Shown piece after piece: positions 41,194-53,358 of a stretch of DNA of 64,000 bases (the stretch's first letter is position 1; the number at the start of each line of letters is the position of its first letter). The stretch is from NCBI GenBank assembly GCA_030446485.1, contig JAUJNF010000004.1:95986-159985 (forward strand). The letters are read 5' to 3'. Source of the stretch: Thermoleophilaceae bacterium (GTDB lineage Bacteria; Actinomycetota; Thermoleophilia; Solirubrobacterales; Thermoleophilaceae). Both the position numbers and the translations under genes were made by a program. Below the pieces are notes generated by a model, which saw only the letters and a list, made by a program, of their open reading frames with translations, was not told where the DNA came from and ran no database searches.

Positions 41194-42123
41194 ATGGTCG
41201 ACCCCGCCGTGGCCGCTGCGCCGTCTCGTCGCGCGCCACGGCCCGCCGACGCGGTGCCCCCGCCCACGCTGGTGTTCCTCGCCGTCGGCTCCGTGCAGAT
41301 CGGCGCCGCCCTCGCCAAGGGGCTGTTCGAGGAGCTGGGCCCCGCCGGGACGGTCTTCCTGCGCGTCGGCCTGGCCGCGGTGCTCCTCATGGTGCTCTGG
41401 CGCCCGCGGGTGAGGCGCCTGGCGCGGGCCGACCTTCGCCTCGTGGCCGCCTTCGGACTGGCCCTCGCGGGAATGAACCTGTCCTTCTACGCCGCACTGG
41501 ATCGCCTCCCCCTGGGCATCGCGGTGACGATCGAGTTCGTCGGCCCGCTGGGGGTGGCGGTCGCGCTGTCGCGCCGCCGTACCGACCTCGCCTGGGCGCT
41601 GCTCGCCGCTCTCGGCGTGCTGCTGCTGGCCGAGGGCGGCGGCGAGGTCGATCCGGTCGGGGTGCTGCTCGCGCTCACCGCCGGCGCCTTCTGGGCCGCC
41701 TACATCCTGCTGAGCTCGCGCGTCGGCCAGGTCTTTCCGGGGGGTCAGGGCCTCGCGCTCGCGATGCTCGCCGGCACGGCGGTGCTCGTGCCGGTGGGAG
41801 TGGCCGATGGCGGCGGCTCGCTGGTCGACCCCGGTCTTCTGGCGGTCGGCTTCGCGGTCGCGCTCCTGTCCTCGGCGATCCCCTACTCGCTCGAGCTCGA
41901 GGCGCTCCGCCGCCTCCCCGAGCGCACCTTCGGGATCCTCCTCAGCACCGAGCCCGCGGTGGCCGCCCTGGCCGGCTTCGTAATCCTCGGCGAGCGGCTC
42001 GCCGCGCGGGAGCTCGTGGCGATGGGCCTCGTGGTGGTGGCCTGCGTCGGAGCCGCGCGCGCCGCGCGGCCGCCTATGGCCGGCGGGGACGCGGACACGC
42101 GTGCGGGGGCCTGGGCGGCCTGA
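41194..42123 (+). CDS. DMT/EamA-family exporter (RhtA-like)
   Basis: 309 residues from the ATG at 41194, with ten helices in two EamA repeats. LPLGIAVTIEFVGPLGVAVA is typical of RhtA (threonine/homoserine) exporters; LELEALRRLPERTFGILLSTEPAVAALAGFVILGERL closes the second repeat. It probably exports an amino acid or other small metabolite across the cytoplasmic membrane. The first 20 residues are polar and low complexity, so the start could be slightly further in. Confidence 0.86.
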   Translation: MVDPAVAAAPSRRAPRPADAVPPPTLVFLAVGSVQIGAALAKGLFEELGPAGTVFLRVGLAAVLLMVLWRPRVRRLARADLRLVAAFGLALAGMNLSFYAALDRLPLGIAVTIEFVGPLGVAVALSRRRTDLAWALLAALGVLLLAEGGGEVDPVGVLLALTAGAFWAAYILLSSRVGQVFPGGQGLALAMLAGTAVLVPVGVADGGGSLVDPGLLAVGFAVALLSSAIPYSLELEALRRLPERTFGILLSTEPAVAALAGFVILGERLAARELVAMGLVVVACVGAARAARPPMAGGDADTRAGAWAA

Positions 42124-42152
42124 GCCGCGCGCCGGGAGCCGCCGCCTCTCGC

Positions 42153-42158
42153 TAGGGT
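42153..42158 (+). promoter_or_regulatory. Candidate -10 box of the aconitase gene
   Basis: TAGGGT ends 7 nt before the GTG start at 42166. There is no Shine-Dalgarno sequence, so a leaderless transcript is likely. Confidence 0.4.
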
Positions 42159-42165
42159 CATTGCA

Positions 42166-45005
<2,840 letters not shown>

Positions 45006-45021
45006 GGCGTCGGGGGTCGGC

Positions 45022-45387
45022 GTGAAGGTCACCTACATCTTCTCAACGTCGGGCCACACGGCCAGCACGAAGCTCGGGAAGATGATCCTGCCGCAGCTCG
45101 AGCAGGGCGTGCACGGAGTCGAGGTCGTCGGCATGTTCTTCTTCGACGACAACACCTACGTGCTACGAGCCGGGGATCCGCTCGGCGAGCGCCTGGGCCG
45201 CGTGGCCACCGAGCAGGGCATGCTACTGATGCTCTGCGACCGGTGCGCGACCGAGCGTTCCCTGGCCGAGGAGACGACGGACGGCTACCGGCCCGTCGGC
45301 ACCGTAGCGGGAGTGACCGTGGGGTGCTTCCCGGATCTATACGCCGCGCTGGCCGGGAACCCGCCGGACCAGGTGATCACGCTGTAG
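45022..45387 (+). CDS. DsrE-like sulphur-relay-type protein
   Basis: 121 residues from the GTG at 45022. The alpha/beta fold of DsrE/F proteins is suggested by VTYIFSTSGHTASTKLGKMILPQLEQG, VEVVGMFFFDDNTYVL, MLLMLCDRCATERSL and a terminal GVTVGCFPDLYAAL. CDRC and VGC hold Cys residues that might carry persulphide. It begins 16 nt after the aconitase stop and may be co-transcribed. Exact role unknown. Confidence 0.75.
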   Translation: MKVTYIFSTSGHTASTKLGKMILPQLEQGVHGVEVVGMFFFDDNTYVLRAGDPLGERLGRVATEQGMLLMLCDRCATERSLAEETTDGYRPVGTVAGVTVGCFPDLYAALAGNPPDQVITL

Positions 45388-45391
45388 GGGA

Positions 45392-45454
45392 GGCAGTAGG
45401 CAGTACGCAGTCGGCAGTTGGCAGTGGTCAACTGTCAGCTGTCAGCTGTGACCT
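45392..45454. repeat. Heptanucleotide repeat tract D (GGCAGTN then GTCAGCT)
   Basis: Nine consecutive in-register heptamers: GGCAGTA, GGCAGTA, CGCAGTC, GGCAGTT, GGCAGTG, GTCAACT, GTCAGCT, GTCAGCT, GTGACCT. The two halves are partly complementary and could fold into a hairpin. It fills the spacer between convergent dsrE-like and DksA-like genes. Confidence 0.85.
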
Positions 45455-45455
45455 T

Positions 45456-45818
45456 TCAGTCGACGCCTGTCTGCCGCGGCCCAAGGCGCCGTGCCGTCGA
45501 CTCCTCGTCGACCGTGCGCTCGGCCCACGGCACCACCTCGAGCCGCGCGTCGGGGATGGGCTCCCCGCTCTCGATCGACAGGCCGTAGCTGCCCTCGTCG
45601 ATGCGCCGCTCGGCGCGTTCGATGGCAGCGAGCTCCTCGCGCAGGCTGTCCGACAACCCCTCGTCGCGCTCGAGCTCGAACATCTCGGAGCCCTGATCAC
45701 CGGGATGCTGGTCGATCGTCGTCAGCTCGCCGTCGCTCTCACGGGCGCGGCCGGCGAGAGCCGTCTCTATGCGCTCGCGCTCTCGCTTGAGGAGCTCGCG
45801 GGCCCGGTCGGGTTCCAT
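45456..45818 (-). CDS. DksA/TraR-family protein lacking all zinc Cys
   Basis: 120 residues. The layout matches DksA/TraR regulators that enter the RNA polymerase secondary channel: a coiled coil (RARELLKRERERIETALAG, later LREELAAIERAERRIDEGSYG) and the zinc-finger region. The finger reads YGLSIESGEPIPDARLEVVP and AERTVDEEST, with no Cys at any of the four positions. It may therefore fold without zinc or have a different partner. TAAGGT (45825-45830, minus strand) is 6 nt before the ATG, consistent with leaderless expression. Confidence 0.82.
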   Translation of the reverse strand: MEPDRARELLKRERERIETALAGRARESDGELTTIDQHPGDQGSEMFELERDEGLSDSLREELAAIERAERRIDEGSYGLSIESGEPIPDARLEVVPWAERTVDEESTARRLGPRQTGVD

Positions 45819-46162
45819 CGAGGCACCTTACTCGCTGCTGGCGCCGACCCGGGCTCCGGAGGCGGGATATGTCGCAGGGACGGCGCCCGCAGGTCCAAGG
45901 ACCTTGTGAAGATGAGTCCGGGCCGCCGCCCCTGCGCCTCGTCCCAGTGAGCCCACTGTACGCCGCTGCTCTCCCGCGGTCAAGCTGCTTAACGGAGCCT
46001 TTAGACAGAGGCTCACGCAACGCGTTTCGACTCAGAGCATGTGACGGTGTGGACCCGACCCGTTCCCCTCGTAGCGGCGCTCCCGCAGCGTGTGGGAGCG
46101 TCTGTGCGCCGGATTGACCCGACCGGCCAGGCCGGTTAGGGTGGCCGCGGAGAGGAGGCGCC
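45819..46162. other. 344-nt intergenic region
   Basis: Divergent region between the DksA-like and large-regulator genes. It contains the DksA-like -10 candidate at 45825-45830 and the strong Shine-Dalgarno GAGAGGAGG just before 46163. No ORF with protein-like features, hairpin terminator or tRNA was found. Confidence 0.4.
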
Positions 46163-49100
46163 GTGAGTGTCGCGGGGATGTCGACGGTGATGAACGTTGC
46201 CGCTCACGCAACAGCGGTCACCGATGGGCTGGGCCGTATGTTGCGAGACCGCGTCGAAGCGGAAGCCGCTAGCACCGTCACGCGTGAGGGGGAGCTGCTC
46301 GGGGTCTTTCCCAGCCCGACCAGCGGCGTTTCGTGCGCTTGCGCTCTCCAGCGGCTCGCGGCCGGCATTGCGGTCGGTGGGGAGCCGGAGCTCCGCATCG
46401 GGCTGAGCTGCGGTGAGCTGGCGGACGAAGCCGGAGCCCCGACGGGCCGCCCGATCGACGAGGCGGTGCGCCTGTCCCGCACGGCCGGTTGCGGGGAGAT
46501 CCTGGTTACCGACGTGGTCCGTCAGCTCACCTCAGAGGACCACCCCGTCCATTCGGTCACCGAGCCCGGACGGCCGCCTGCGTGGAGGGTTGAGTGGCGC
46601 ACAACCGAGCCCGCGATGCCGTTGCCCGGGGGCGTCCTGCGCGCGCGCCGACCGTGGCCTCTCCTCGGCCGCACCACCGAGTGGCGGGCGCTGACGGACG
46701 CGCTCCAACGGGCACGCTCAGCCCTCGAGCTGGCGGTGCTCGAGGGGGAGGCAGGGAGCGGGAAGACCCGCCTAGCCGCCGAGATCGCGCTCGAGGCTCG
46801 GGCGCGGGGCGCGCTGGTTCTGTACGGCCGCAGCGATGAGGACTTGCCACTGCCGTACCAGCCGTTCGTTCAGGCGCTCGGCAGCTACGTGGAGCGGCGT
46901 CCGGCCGAAGTAGCGGAGGCGCTCGGCGATCAAGCGCGTGAGCTTTGCCGGCTGTTTCCATCCCTGGAACGGCACTCTCCGCACGCTTCCTCTCCCGGAG
47001 CCGGCGAGCGTTACGTGTTGTTCGCGGCCGTTACGGCGCTGGTGGCCGCCGTAGCCGCCGAGCAGGAGATTGTGCTGGTCCTCGACGACTTTCACTGGGC
47101 CGACGAGGCGACGCTGCTGATGTTCAAGCACCTGGTCGCCTCCGGACTCGCGGCCGCCCTGCTTGTCGTGACCTACCGCGGCAGCGAGGTCGACGACGAT
47201 CACCCTCTGGTCCGGGTGCTGTCCGACGTGGCACGGCAGCGCCACGCGACGCGCGTGACTCTCCGGGGGCTCGAGGTCGAGCACATCGCCGCCCTGGCAG
47301 AGAGGATCATCGGTCCTCATGAGGCGTGGGGGCGGGCAGATCTTCCCGCGGAGGTACACCGGGACACCGCCGGAAACCCCCTCTTCGCCACGGAGATCCT
47401 TCGGAGCATGGCGGAGGCGCCGGACTCGGACTGCGCGGAAGCCCCTGACGCCGGCTCTCGTCAAGTAACGCGCGCCCCCCCTCCGAGCGTGCGGACCGTG
47501 ATCGAAAGGCGGGTCAGACGACTTGGGACGGTGGGCAAGGAGGCCCTCGAGATAGCGGCGGTCGCGGGGCAGGACTTCGACACGGCGGTCCTCGAGCCAC
47601 TCGTCTCCGCGGACGGCATCGAGCTGGCTCACGCCCTCGACCAAGCGGAGGCCGGTGGCCTGGTGGTGGCGCGGGGCGCGGGAGCAGGCGCCTACTCCTT
47701 CGCGCACGCCCTGATTGCCCGAGCGCTGTACGAGGCGATCCCCCGTGCCCGCCGCGGCCTGATCCACAGGCAGATCGGCGAGGTGCTGGAGAAGATGTGT
47801 GCCGATCGACCGCGGGCGGCGGTCGCGGCGCTCGCACGCCACTGGTACGACGCCTTCCCCCCGGACCCGCGCAGGGCGCTGGAGTACGCGCGTCAGGAGG
47901 GTGACCGGGCTCTCGAGCTGCTCGAGCCGCACGCTGCAGCACAGGCCTATGCCCGAGCCCTCGAGCTCGACGATGAGCTCGGCGACCTCGACGAGGCACG
48001 CCACTGCGACCTCCTGATCGGCTTGGGCACGGCGCAACGGCAGGCTGGCGACGGGGATTTCCGGGCGACGCTGCTGGACGCGGCACGACTGGCGAGGCGG
48101 CGGGCTGACACGGAGCGCCTCGTGCGCGCCGCGCTCGCCAACACGCGCGGCTTCGTGAGCGCGACCGGCGATACGGACGAGGAACGCGTCGCGATCGTAC
48201 GCGCGGCCCTCGAAGCCATCGGGCCAGACGACAGCCCGGAGGCCGCAAGGCTCCTGGCCATCCTCGCCGGCGAGCTCGTGTTCTCGCCGAATCTCCCCGA
48301 GCGTACAGCCATCAGCGATGCCGCTCTGGCCATGGCGCGCCGGATGGGGGACCCGGCGACCCTCAGCCGCGTCCTCAGCGCGCGGTTCATCCCGGTTTGG
48401 ATGCCCGAAACGCTGAGCGAGCGTCTGGCCAACACAGCGGAGAACGTGTCCTTGGCCGACTCGCTGGACGATCCGCTCGCTCAGGTCGAGGCGCTCCACT
48501 GGCGGACGGCTGCGCTGGCGGAGAGCTGCGACCTCGAGGCCGCCGAGCGAGCAGCCGCGCGCGAGCACTCGGTGGCGGAGACGCTTCGGCAGCCGACGGG
48601 CCTCTGGATCGCCGCCTACGACCAAGCCAGCCTCGCGATCGCCTTCGGACGGCTCGAGGAAGCCGACCGGCTGGCAGAACGCGCGTTCGAGGTCGGCGTC
48701 GGAGGCGGCCACCCGGATGCTCACTCGTTCTACGCAGCCCAGCTGTTGTGCATTCGCTTCGACCAGGGCAGGCTCCACGAGCTGCAGCCACTGACGGCTC
48801 AACTGGTGGCGGACATGCCGGCGGTGTCGGGCCCGCGCGGAGCGCTCGCGCTGTCCTACGTGGAGGGCGGCTTGCCGGACGAGGCCAGGGAGGTGCTCAC
48901 CGTCGGCGCCGGCAACGGATTCCGCGACCTACCCCAGGACGTCACCTGGTTGGGCACCATGATCATGTACGCGCGGGTGTGCGCGGAGGTGGCCGAGCCG
49001 CAAGCCGCCGCCATCCTCTACGAGCGGCTGGCGCCTCTCCCCGAGCAGTTCTGCTACCCGGGCACTGCGGGATGGGGAACCGTTGGTCACGCCCTCGGCC

Positions 49101-50086
49101 TGCTGGCTTCCACGCTCGGGCGCCATGACGAGGCCGTTCGCCGGCTGACGGATGCCATCGGCCGCTACCAGCGCATGGGAGCGCCTGTCTGGCGCGCACG
49201 TGCGGCGCTCGACCTGGCGCAGGAGCGTCTACGACGTCCCGATGCGCGAAGCGGCGATTCCGGCGACGCTCTTGCGCTCCTCGACGACGCGGCGATCCAA
49301 GCCCGGCGCCTCGGCGCGTCGGCCATCGAGCGAAGGGCCACCAGCCTCGCGGAGCACGAGCGGGCCACAGCCGTCCTAACCGGCCACCCGGCCGCCGCCG
49401 GACGGCTCGGCCGCCCACCGATGGAAGCGGAACCCCCCGCAGAACGGGTGGGGGGCGAAGTGCGGCCCCAGGCCGATCGCCGGCGCGAGAAGCGCGGTGA
49501 GCTGCGGCGTGAGGGCGAGCTCTGGACGGTGACGTTCGGCGGCAGGAGCGCTCATCTGAAGGCCGCCAAGGGGCTCGGCTACCTTGCGAAGCTGCTCGCG
49601 AACCCTCACGTCGAGCTGCACGCCGCCGATCTTCAGGCCGGCGAGGCGGAGAGCTCTCCCGTTGCCCCGGTTCAGCCGGATGAGGGCTTCGCGGTGCGGC
49701 GACTGGGAGCCGAGAACGGCACCGAGCTGCTCGATGCGGAGGCCAAGCGGGCGTATCGCGATCGGCTCGACCAGCTCAGAGAGGAGCTCGAGGAGGCCGA
49801 GTCGTTCAACGACACCGAGCGTGCCGCTCGGGCGCGTGAGGAGACGGACTTCCTGGTCGCCGAGCTCAGTGCCGCCGTTGGGCTGGCGGGCCGCGACCGG
49901 CGCTCGCCGTCACCGGCTGAGCGCGCGCGGGTGAACGTCACGCGCTCACTGCGGGCGTCGATCAGGCGAGTTGAGGCGTTCGACAAAGGCCTCGGCCGCC
50001 ACCTGGAGGTGTCCGTGCGGACCGGCACCTTCTGTGCGTATGACCCGGCCCCTCGCGACGCGGTCCATTGGGAGGTCTCAACGTAG
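46163..50086 (+). CDS. Large ATPase regulator: degenerate cyclase domain, AAA/STAND ATPase, TPR, C-terminal wHTH-like domain
   Basis: 1307 residues. Residues about 25-140 look like a class III nucleotide-cyclase homology domain (RIGLSCGEL and GRPIDEAVRLSRTAGCGEILVT) but lack the catalytic metal Asp, so probably no cyclase activity. Residues about 170-420 are an AAA_16 ATPase: Walker A EGEAGSGKTRL (193-203) and Walker B LVLDDFHWADE (303-313). Residues about 480-1060 are helical, TPR-like. The C-terminal 190 residues (ELWTVTFGGRSAHLKAAKGLGYLAKLL) form a winged-helix-like domain followed by a coiled coil. Strong Shine-Dalgarno and GTG start. It probably senses a signal and controls the genes that follow. 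Confidence 0.82.
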   Translation: MSVAGMSTVMNVAAHATAVTDGLGRMLRDRVEAEAASTVTREGELLGVFPSPTSGVSCACALQRLAAGIAVGGEPELRIGLSCGELADEAGAPTGRPIDEAVRLSRTAGCGEILVTDVVRQLTSEDHPVHSVTEPGRPPAWRVEWRTTEPAMPLPGGVLRARRPWPLLGRTTEWRALTDALQRARSALELAVLEGEAGSGKTRLAAEIALEARARGALVLYGRSDEDLPLPYQPFVQALGSYVERRPAEVAEALGDQARELCRLFPSLERHSPHASSPGAGERYVLFAAVTALVAAVAAEQEIVLVLDDFHWADEATLLMFKHLVASGLAAALLVVTYRGSEVDDDHPLVRVLSDVARQRHATRVTLRGLEVEHIAALAERIIGPHEAWGRADLPAEVHRDTAGNPLFATEILRSMAEAPDSDCAEAPDAGSRQVTRAPPPSVRTVIERRVRRLGTVGKEALEIAAVAGQDFDTAVLEPLVSADGIELAHALDQAEAGGLVVARGAGAGAYSFAHALIARALYEAIPRARRGLIHRQIGEVLEKMCADRPRAAVAALARHWYDAFPPDPRRALEYARQEGDRALELLEPHAAAQAYARALELDDELGDLDEARHCDLLIGLGTAQRQAGDGDFRATLLDAARLARRRADTERLVRAALANTRGFVSATGDTDEERVAIVRAALEAIGPDDSPEAARLLAILAGELVFSPNLPERTAISDAALAMARRMGDPATLSRVLSARFIPVWMPETLSERLANTAENVSLADSLDDPLAQVEALHWRTAALAESCDLEAAERAAAREHSVAETLRQPTGLWIAAYDQASLAIAFGRLEEADRLAERAFEVGVGGGHPDAHSFYAAQLLCIRFDQGRLHELQPLTAQLVADMPAVSGPRGALALSYVEGGLPDEAREVLTVGAGNGFRDLPQDVTWLGTMIMYARVCAEVAEPQAAAILYERLAPLPEQFCYPGTAGWGTVGHALGLLASTLGRHDEAVRRLTDAIGRYQRMGAPVWRARAALDLAQERLRRPDARSGDSGDALALLDDAAIQARRLGASAIERRATSLAEHERATAVLTGHPAAAGRLGRPPMEAEPPAERVGGEVRPQADRRREKRGELRREGELWTVTFGGRSAHLKAAKGLGYLAKLLANPHVELHAADLQAGEAESSPVAPVQPDEGFAVRRLGAENGTELLDAEAKRAYRDRLDQLREELEEAESFNDTERAARAREETDFLVAELSAAVGLAGRDRRSPSPAERARVNVTRSLRASIRRVEAFDKGLGRHLEVSVRTGTFCAYDPAPRDAVHWEVST

Positions 50087-50299
50087 CTCCCAGGGGGTGA
50101 CGGGCAACGCCTGACCGGACCATCGACCGCGGTGATCGCCGTTCACCGGGGCTGTGGCGGCCATGGCCCTCACCGCCGCCGCAGTGATCGGCGGCGGCTG
50201 CGGGGTCCGAGCGCTGGGATCGCCGCATGACGGTGACCGCTCTATGTTCTTGCTGAGCGGCCGGGCTACGAGACCGGCATCAGAGGAGAGGAAGATCAG

Positions 50300-52279
50300 C
50301 TGACGTCATCCGCGTCCCGCGAGGGACGGACGAAGGTTGCGGTGCTCGGCGGGGGCGCAGGCTCGCTTACCGCGGCGTTCGAGCTCACCGCGACTCCGGC
50401 CCTCCGAGACCGGTTCGAGGTGACGGTCTATCAGCAGGGCTGGCGGCTCGGCGGCAAGGGGGCGAGCGGGCGAAACCTCGAGGAGCACGCGCGCATCGAG
50501 GAGCACGGGCTGCACGTCTGGTTCGGCTTCTACGACAACGCGTTCCGGCTGATGGAACGATGCTACGAGGAGCTGGAGGGACGGGCCCCGGAAGCGTCGT
50601 GGGCCGATGCCTTCGTTCCACTGGAGCGGCTCGTCCTGATGGACGACATCGACGGCGAGTGGCTCCCGTGGTGCCTGGAGGTTTCGCACTCCGCGGTCGA
50701 CGAGCGTTCCGATTCTCGGCTGCCCGTGCTCGAGATACCGCGGGAGGGCGTTCGCTGGCTGTACCGGTTCTGGCGGTCGCTACCGGGGGTCGAGGGTCCG
50801 AATCCCTTCGAGGAGGCCTTGGCGATCGCAGAAGGGGTCGGGCTCATGGGGATCGACTCGTACCGGCCGGTGGCGGCGGCGTTGCGCGACGCCGTTGCCA
50901 AGCTCGAGCTGGACGGCGTCTGGGGGCTCTCCCCGCGGGCCCGCCGGATCCTCACGTGGCTGGCCGACGCCTTCGCCACAGTTCTGACGGGGTCGTATGA
51001 GGACGGTCTGATCACCGACGACGGCGACTTCGACGAAGCACAGGCGGTCGCTGTGGTCGATGGCGAGGAGCTCCGGGCGTGGCTGACCCGTCACGGCGCC
51101 AGGCACGACACCGTGAAGCACGCCTCGTTTCTTCGTGCCTTCTACGACCTCGCGTTCGCCTATCCCGCTGGCGATCGATCTCAGCCGGGGAACATGGCCG
51201 CCGGGATGGCGGTGCACAATCTGCTCCGCATCCTCTTCATGCATCGCGGCTGCTTCATGGCGAGGCTGAGGGGCGGGATGGGCGACGTGATGTTCGCGCC
51301 GCTGTACATGGCGCTGCGCGCGCGTGGCGTCCGCTTCGAGTTCTTCCGCTCGGTTTCGAACCTCGGGCTGTCGGACGATCGCTCCTGCGTGGCGAGCATC
51401 GAGATGCTGGCTCAAGTTGCCGTGCCGAAGGCGGAGTACCGCCCGCTGATCGAGTGCGATGGCCGGTGTTGCTGGCCGAGCAAGCCGCTCTGGGATCAGC
51501 TCGACATGCGAGTCGATCCGGACGTGCCGCGCATTCCCGAGCCTTTGGATCCGGACTTCGAGAGGCTCCCCGATCCTCTTCACCGGCGCGAGCGGAAGGT
51601 GCTTCGCCGCGGCCGCGAGTTCCACGAGGTCGTCCTCGGCATCCCGCTCGGCGCCTTGGGGGCAATCTGCCCGGAGTTGTCGGCGGCCAACCCCCGCTTC
51701 AAGGAGATGGTCGAGCAGGTTCCCACTGTGATGACCAAGTCGCTCCAGCTCTGGCTGACGAAGGACGCCGCAGCGCTTGGCTCGGTGGGCGGCTCGGCAG
51801 CGATCATCGGCGGGCACGCCGAGCCGTACGACACTTGCGCGGACATGAGCCAGATGATCGAGCTCGAGAGTTGGCCTCCTGCGAGCACCCCGAGGCACAT
51901 CGCCTACCTCGCGAGCGTCCTCGAGGACGCCGACCCGGCCGGCCGGCACCCGGACGACCGCGTCGGGGGCGCTGCCGACGGGTTTCTGGGCGCTCCGGCC
52001 GCGGCACTCTGGCCGGGGTTCGAGCCGGCTGACCTTCTCCGTCCCCCGCTCTCGCGCGCCAACCACTCCGCCAGCGAGCGCTACGTGATCAGCCCGTCCG
52101 GTACCACGAGTTGCCGGCTTGCGCCCGGAAACTCCGGGTTCTCGAACCTGCACCTGGCCGGGGACTGGACGAAAACGCCGTTCAACGTGGGGTGCGTCGA
52201 GGCGGCCGTGGTCTCTGGCGCGCACGCGGCTGCCGCGACCGTGAAGTCGCGCAACACGATCGAGGGGCGTGGGCAGTGA
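50300..52279 (+). CDS. FAD-dependent oxidoreductase (carotenoid/amine-oxidase-like), probable CTG start
   Basis: 659 residues from the CTG at 50300. The dinucleotide fold TKVAVLGGGAGSLTAAFEL and GWRLGGKGASGRN match FAD-binding amine-oxidase-like enzymes; the C-terminal FAD motif is FSNLHLAGDWTKTPFNVGCVEAAVVSG. The CTG has GAGGAGAGGAAG about 6 nt upstream. The next standard codon (GTG at 50342) would cut off the first beta strand of the FAD domain. The middle (residues 100-480) is unlike desaturases I know, so the substrate is unknown. The downstream acetoacetate-decarboxylase-like gene overlaps it (GTGA). Confidence 0.8.
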   Translation: MTSSASREGRTKVAVLGGGAGSLTAAFELTATPALRDRFEVTVYQQGWRLGGKGASGRNLEEHARIEEHGLHVWFGFYDNAFRLMERCYEELEGRAPEASWADAFVPLERLVLMDDIDGEWLPWCLEVSHSAVDERSDSRLPVLEIPREGVRWLYRFWRSLPGVEGPNPFEEALAIAEGVGLMGIDSYRPVAAALRDAVAKLELDGVWGLSPRARRILTWLADAFATVLTGSYEDGLITDDGDFDEAQAVAVVDGEELRAWLTRHGARHDTVKHASFLRAFYDLAFAYPAGDRSQPGNMAAGMAVHNLLRILFMHRGCFMARLRGGMGDVMFAPLYMALRARGVRFEFFRSVSNLGLSDDRSCVASIEMLAQVAVPKAEYRPLIECDGRCCWPSKPLWDQLDMRVDPDVPRIPEPLDPDFERLPDPLHRRERKVLRRGREFHEVVLGIPLGALGAICPELSAANPRFKEMVEQVPTVMTKSLQLWLTKDAAALGSVGGSAAIIGGHAEPYDTCADMSQMIELESWPPASTPRHIAYLASVLEDADPAGRHPDDRVGGAADGFLGAPAAALWPGFEPADLLRPPLSRANHSASERYVISPSGTTSCRLAPGNSGFSNLHLAGDWTKTPFNVGCVEAAVVSGAHAAAATVKSRNTIEGRGQ

Positions 52280-53259
52280 GCCAGCCCGAGGGTTCCACCG
52301 GACCGAGGTTCGTCGACTACGGGCCCATGGCCACGGTCCCGGGTCCCCTGCGCTGCGACGCCACGACCGTCTACTGCTTCATCGCGTCGGCTGACGCGAA
52401 GCGTCTCGACGGCCTATGCCAGCGGGTATTCGATGAGTCGTCGGCGGGCGCGGTGCAGTGCAGAGCGCTCGGCGGCCAGGTGCTGGTCGTCTTCTCGATA
52501 ACCCGGAAGATCACCGTCCCGACCCCGCCGTGGGACCGGGTCGGGCCGGTGGCCGAGTTACACGCCGGCGTCTGGGTCCCGATGTTTCTGCTTCGACGCG
52601 GTCGAATGGGTGGACGGGGCTGGGGCGTGTTCATGCCCTTCGTATGGGTCGACAACACCCTCTCGCTGACGGTTGGTCGGGAGGTGTACGGCTACTCGAA
52701 GAGCATCGGCCGTCTGGGGTTCCCGGGCGACGGCAAGCCTGACTCGCAGCCGTCAGGTTCCTTCGTCCTCGACGCCTGCGAATGGGCCGGACTCGACGAC
52801 GCTCATGGCCCCCACCCTCGGCGACTGCTGGAGGTGGTCTTGAAGGCGGGCCACGACGCAACGGAGGAAGAGACCTTCGACGACCTCCCCAGCCTCGCTC
52901 GTGACATTGCCGACGTCCTCGACGTTCGCTCGGATCTCGCCGCCGCGGCGGGCCTGTCCCCGGTGGACCCCTTCGGCGCGCTCGCCAGCGTGCCCCAGGT
53001 CTTCCTGAGACAGCTTCGCTCGATCGAGGACGGCGCCCGTGCGAGCTTGTCAGAAGTCCTGCTCGCGAACGCTACGCCAGACCCGTCGTCCTTTCACGCA
53101 CAGCGGCTCCGGGGGTCGTACGACTTGACGGTGGGGACGTTGGAGAGCCACCCGCTCGGACGGGATCTCGGGCTGACGAGCGGACCCGTGAGGCGTGCCT
53201 ACCGCGTGGACATGGACTTCACGGTCGAGACCGGGACGGTGCTGTCCTCGAGGAGGTGA
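52276..53259 (+). CDS. Acetoacetate-decarboxylase-like family protein
   Basis: 327 residues from the GTG at 52276. The ADC-like barrel is suggested by MPFVWVDNTLSLTVGREVYGYSKSIGRLGFPGDG; the Lys of YGYSK is at the place where ADC enzymes carry the Schiff-base Lys. Other family members use the fold for decarboxylation or other imine chemistry. The gene overlaps the FAD oxidoreductase gene, so the two probably act in one pathway. A GC-rich hairpin follows its stop. Confidence 0.75.
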   Translation: MSQPEGSTGPRFVDYGPMATVPGPLRCDATTVYCFIASADAKRLDGLCQRVFDESSAGAVQCRALGGQVLVVFSITRKITVPTPPWDRVGPVAELHAGVWVPMFLLRRGRMGGRGWGVFMPFVWVDNTLSLTVGREVYGYSKSIGRLGFPGDGKPDSQPSGSFVLDACEWAGLDDAHGPHPRRLLEVVLKAGHDATEEETFDDLPSLARDIADVLDVRSDLAAAAGLSPVDPFGALASVPQVFLRQLRSIEDGARASLSEVLLANATPDPSSFHAQRLRGSYDLTVGTLESHPLGRDLGLTSGPVRRAYRVDMDFTVETGTVLSSRR

Positions 53260-53261
53260 CG

Positions 53262-53277
53262 GGCGGGCCTGCCCGCC
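53262..53277. terminator. GC hairpin after the ADC-like gene
   Basis: GGCGGGC-CT-GCCCGCC (53262-53277) begins 2 nt after the stop codon. It is a perfect 7-bp inverted repeat but has no T tract, so it may end transcription only with Rho help or act on mRNA stability. Confidence 0.45.
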
Positions 53278-53358
53278 GATGCAATGGTGCAGTAGTCGGT
53301 GCGAAGCCACTACCTCGCGCTTCAACCTTCTCGCGGCGGAAGCGGCAGCTGTAGCCGT

